A stretch of DNA of 8,009 nucleotides. Origin: an uncultured Clostridia bacterium. Its GTDB lineage: Bacteria > Bacillota > Clostridia > HGM11514. Below the pieces are notes generated by a model, which worked only from the letters and a program-made list of their open reading frames with translations, was not told where the DNA came from and did not search any database. Position 1 is the first letter of the stretch. Each line of letters begins with the position of its first letter. The stretch is from assembly GCA_934489915.1 (NCBI GenBank), contig CAKSSZ010000063.1:1-8009 (forward strand), in the 5' to 3' direction. This document shows, in pieces, positions 6,745-8,009 of the stretch. The translations under genes and the position numbers were made by a program.

Positions 6745-6773
6745 TTGCATTTTTTGAATTTTTATATTACAAT
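6745..6773 (+). promoter_or_regulatory. Probable promoter of the oxidoreductase gene
   Basis: TTGCAT (6745-6750) and TACAAT (6768-6773) are 17 nt apart; the -10 matches at five of six positions and the -35 only at TTG. A- and T-tracts directly upstream resemble an UP-element. The predicted start near 6780 places the 6782-6802 inverted repeat at the very beginning of the transcript. A second, weaker pair is TTGAAT (6754-6759) with TAATAA (6777-6782). Confidence 0.55.
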
Positions 6774-6781
6774 TATTAATA

Positions 6782-6806
6782 AAGTAAACAAGTGATTTAC
6801 TTCACT
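6782..6806. repeat. Inverted repeat before the oxidoreductase gene (possible operator or leader hairpin)
   Basis: AAGTAAA (6782-6788) and TTTACTT (6796-6802) are perfect inverted copies around a 7-nt centre. An overlapping second pair, AGTGA (6791-6795) and TCACT (6802-6806), shares bases with the first, so the two could form alternative hairpins. It lies between the -10 and the ribosome binding site, a typical place for a repressor operator. No regulator gene is in the window to match it. Confidence 0.5.
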
Positions 6807-6827
6807 AAAAAAGGAGCGATACATAGT

Positions 6828-7991
6828 ATGAGCAAAGACGATGCAATTTTAAATCAGTTTAAGAACGAATCTGGCGAAACTGTTGAAATCGATGCCAGCA
6901 AAAAAGTTCGGGTTGGTATTATCGGTACCGGCTGGATTGCAGACGCACACATCGGCAGCTACCTGAAAATGCCTGATGTTGAATTGGTAGCCGGAGCAGA
7001 CTTGGTTCCCGGCAAAGCGGAAGCTTTCTTCAAAAAGCACGGCGTAGAAGGTGTAAAGTGCTATCCTGACCACAAATCCATGCTGGACAATGAACAGCTG
7101 GACGCTGTCAGCGTTTGCACATACAACAGAACCCATGCAGAGTGTACCATTTATGCTCTTAAGAAGGGTGTTCATGTTCTGCTGGAAAAGCCCATGTGCG
7201 TTACCTTGCAGGAAGGTTTGGACATCATGAAAGCGGAAAAAGAAAGCGGCAAGGTGCTGTCTATCGGCTTCCAGCCCCGTTTTGACGCTAACATGAAGAT
7301 GATCAAAAAGATTGTGGAATCCGGCGAACTGGGTAAAATCTATTACATCCAGACCGGTGGCGGACGCCGTCACGGGATTCCTACTCCCTTCGGAACCAGC
7401 TTTATTGAAGATAAAACTGCCGGTATCGGCGCAATGGCTGACATCGGCTGCTATGCAATGGATATGGTGCTCAATGCTATCGGTTATCCGAAGCCTCTGA
7501 CTGTAACCGGTTATACTTCTGATTTCTTTGGTACCAGAGCTTCTTATTATCCCACTCATCCGGAATATGCGAAAGTGTTTGGTGTAGATGATTTTGCTGC
7601 CGGCTTTGTTCGTCTGGAAGGGGATATTATTCTGGACTTCCGGATTTCTTGGGCAATGCATATGGATACTACGGGTGATACCATCATCCTGGGCACCAAG
7701 GGCGGTTTGAAGATTCCTTCCACCGAATGCTGGAACGGTTCTACCGGCGGCCCAATGACCATTTTCCACGATGTTGCCGGCGAGCAGGTTGAAACTGTTG
7801 TTCCGGAAATTAAAGAAAACGGTCCTTCTAACTTTGATAAGAAGATCCGTTCCTTCTTGGACGCTGTCAAAAACGGAACTCCTTCTCCTGTGCCTTCTTC
7901 TCAGATCATTTACAATCAGGCGATTATCGACGGTATTGTTCGGTCTGCTAAGCTGGGTCATGAAATTCAGCTGGAGATTCCTGAGGTATAA
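6828..7991 (+). CDS. Gfo/Idh/MocA-family NAD(P)-dependent oxidoreductase
   Basis: A 387-residue cytoplasmic dehydrogenase of the glucose-fructose oxidoreductase / inositol dehydrogenase family. A polar 26-residue extension precedes the Rossmann fold, whose GxGxxA motif is Gly33-Thr-Gly35-Trp-Ile-Ala38. The family EKP motif is Glu120-Lys121-Pro122 (LLEKPMCVT). The C-terminal domain has Asp205-Ile-Gly207-Cys-Tyr209, so Tyr stands where inositol dehydrogenases have His in DxGxH; Tyr is the form seen in glucose-fructose oxidoreductase-like enzymes. The substrate is probably a sugar or sugar derivative but cannot be named. ATG 6828 is 11 nt after AAGGAG (6811-6816); an open frame extends further upstream but with no better start. 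Arg and Gly codons are mostly CGT/CGC/AGA and GGT/GGC, whereas the upstream genes often use CGG and GGG, suggesting high expression. It has its own promoter region; nothing recognisable follows in the last 18 nt. Confidence 0.92.
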   Translation: MSKDDAILNQFKNESGETVEIDASKKVRVGIIGTGWIADAHIGSYLKMPDVELVAGADLVPGKAEAFFKKHGVEGVKCYPDHKSMLDNEQLDAVSVCTYNRTHAECTIYALKKGVHVLLEKPMCVTLQEGLDIMKAEKESGKVLSIGFQPRFDANMKMIKKIVESGELGKIYYIQTGGGRRHGIPTPFGTSFIEDKTAGIGAMADIGCYAMDMVLNAIGYPKPLTVTGYTSDFFGTRASYYPTHPEYAKVFGVDDFAAGFVRLEGDIILDFRISWAMHMDTTGDTIILGTKGGLKIPSTECWNGSTGGPMTIFHDVAGEQVETVVPEIKENGPSNFDKKIRSFLDAVKNGTPSPVPSSQIIYNQAIIDGIVRSAKLGHEIQLEIPEV

Positions 7992-8009
7992 TCCATTCCG
8001 ATTTCAAAA

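Noticed and set aside
6849..7961. A 370-codon open frame antisense to the oxidoreductase gene
   Set aside because: It lies wholly opposite a gene with clear family motifs. Its translation has no recognisable domain, and long antisense frames arise from codon bias of the sense gene. No ribosome binding site favours it.

Overview
The window looks like a chromosomal segment from an endospore-forming Clostridia-type Firmicute, perhaps Oscillospirales/Ruminococcaceae-like. Four observations support this. A DUF1934 (YwiB-like) gene sits directly upstream of argS, as in Bacillus subtilis. There is a GerMN-domain lipoprotein and a CtpA/B-type S41 protease with a peptidoglycan-binding tail. AGGAGG-type ribosome binding sites are present. 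Base composition is moderate, with strongly AT-rich spacers. The genus-level guess is inference only. No phage, insertion sequence, CRISPR array or rRNA/tRNA gene was seen.

Layout. Positions 2-4363 hold a tightly packed plus-strand cluster: the 3' part of glutamate racemase (murI, cut by the left window edge), a DUF1934 protein, arginyl-tRNA synthetase (argS), and a secreted S41 protease with PDZ and peptidoglycan-binding domains. Gaps are 6, 2 and 22 nt, so the four genes are probably one operon. Positions 4364-4568 form a spacer. It carries an imperfect GC-rich hairpin that may terminate the operon, and a credible 37-40 codon minus-strand ORF with its own Shine-Dalgarno and a TATAAT box. 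Positions 4569-5108 encode a GerMN-domain lipoprotein whose start codon is uncertain. A near-consensus sigma-A promoter (TTGACG-17-TATAAT) overlaps its 3' end and drives the next gene, a cardiolipin synthase (5157-6707) with three membrane segments and two HKD motifs. Positions 6708-6827 are a very AT-rich spacer (about 12% G+C over 6706-6788) containing a possible terminator, a promoter and a 7-bp inverted repeat. They precede a Gfo/Idh/MocA oxidoreductase (6828-7991) whose codon choice suggests strong expression.

How the genes fit together. Several of the genes concern the envelope or spore: D-glutamate supply for peptidoglycan, a wall-anchored processing protease, a GerM-like lipoprotein and cardiolipin synthesis. 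The argS/DUF1934 pair is housekeeping. The oxidoreductase is a separate, independently promoted unit of sugar or cyclitol metabolism with unknown substrate. Most of the window is ordinary core genome. The parts most worth checking are the minus-strand mini-ORF, the non-standard start of the GerMN gene, and the operator-like repeat before the oxidoreductase.
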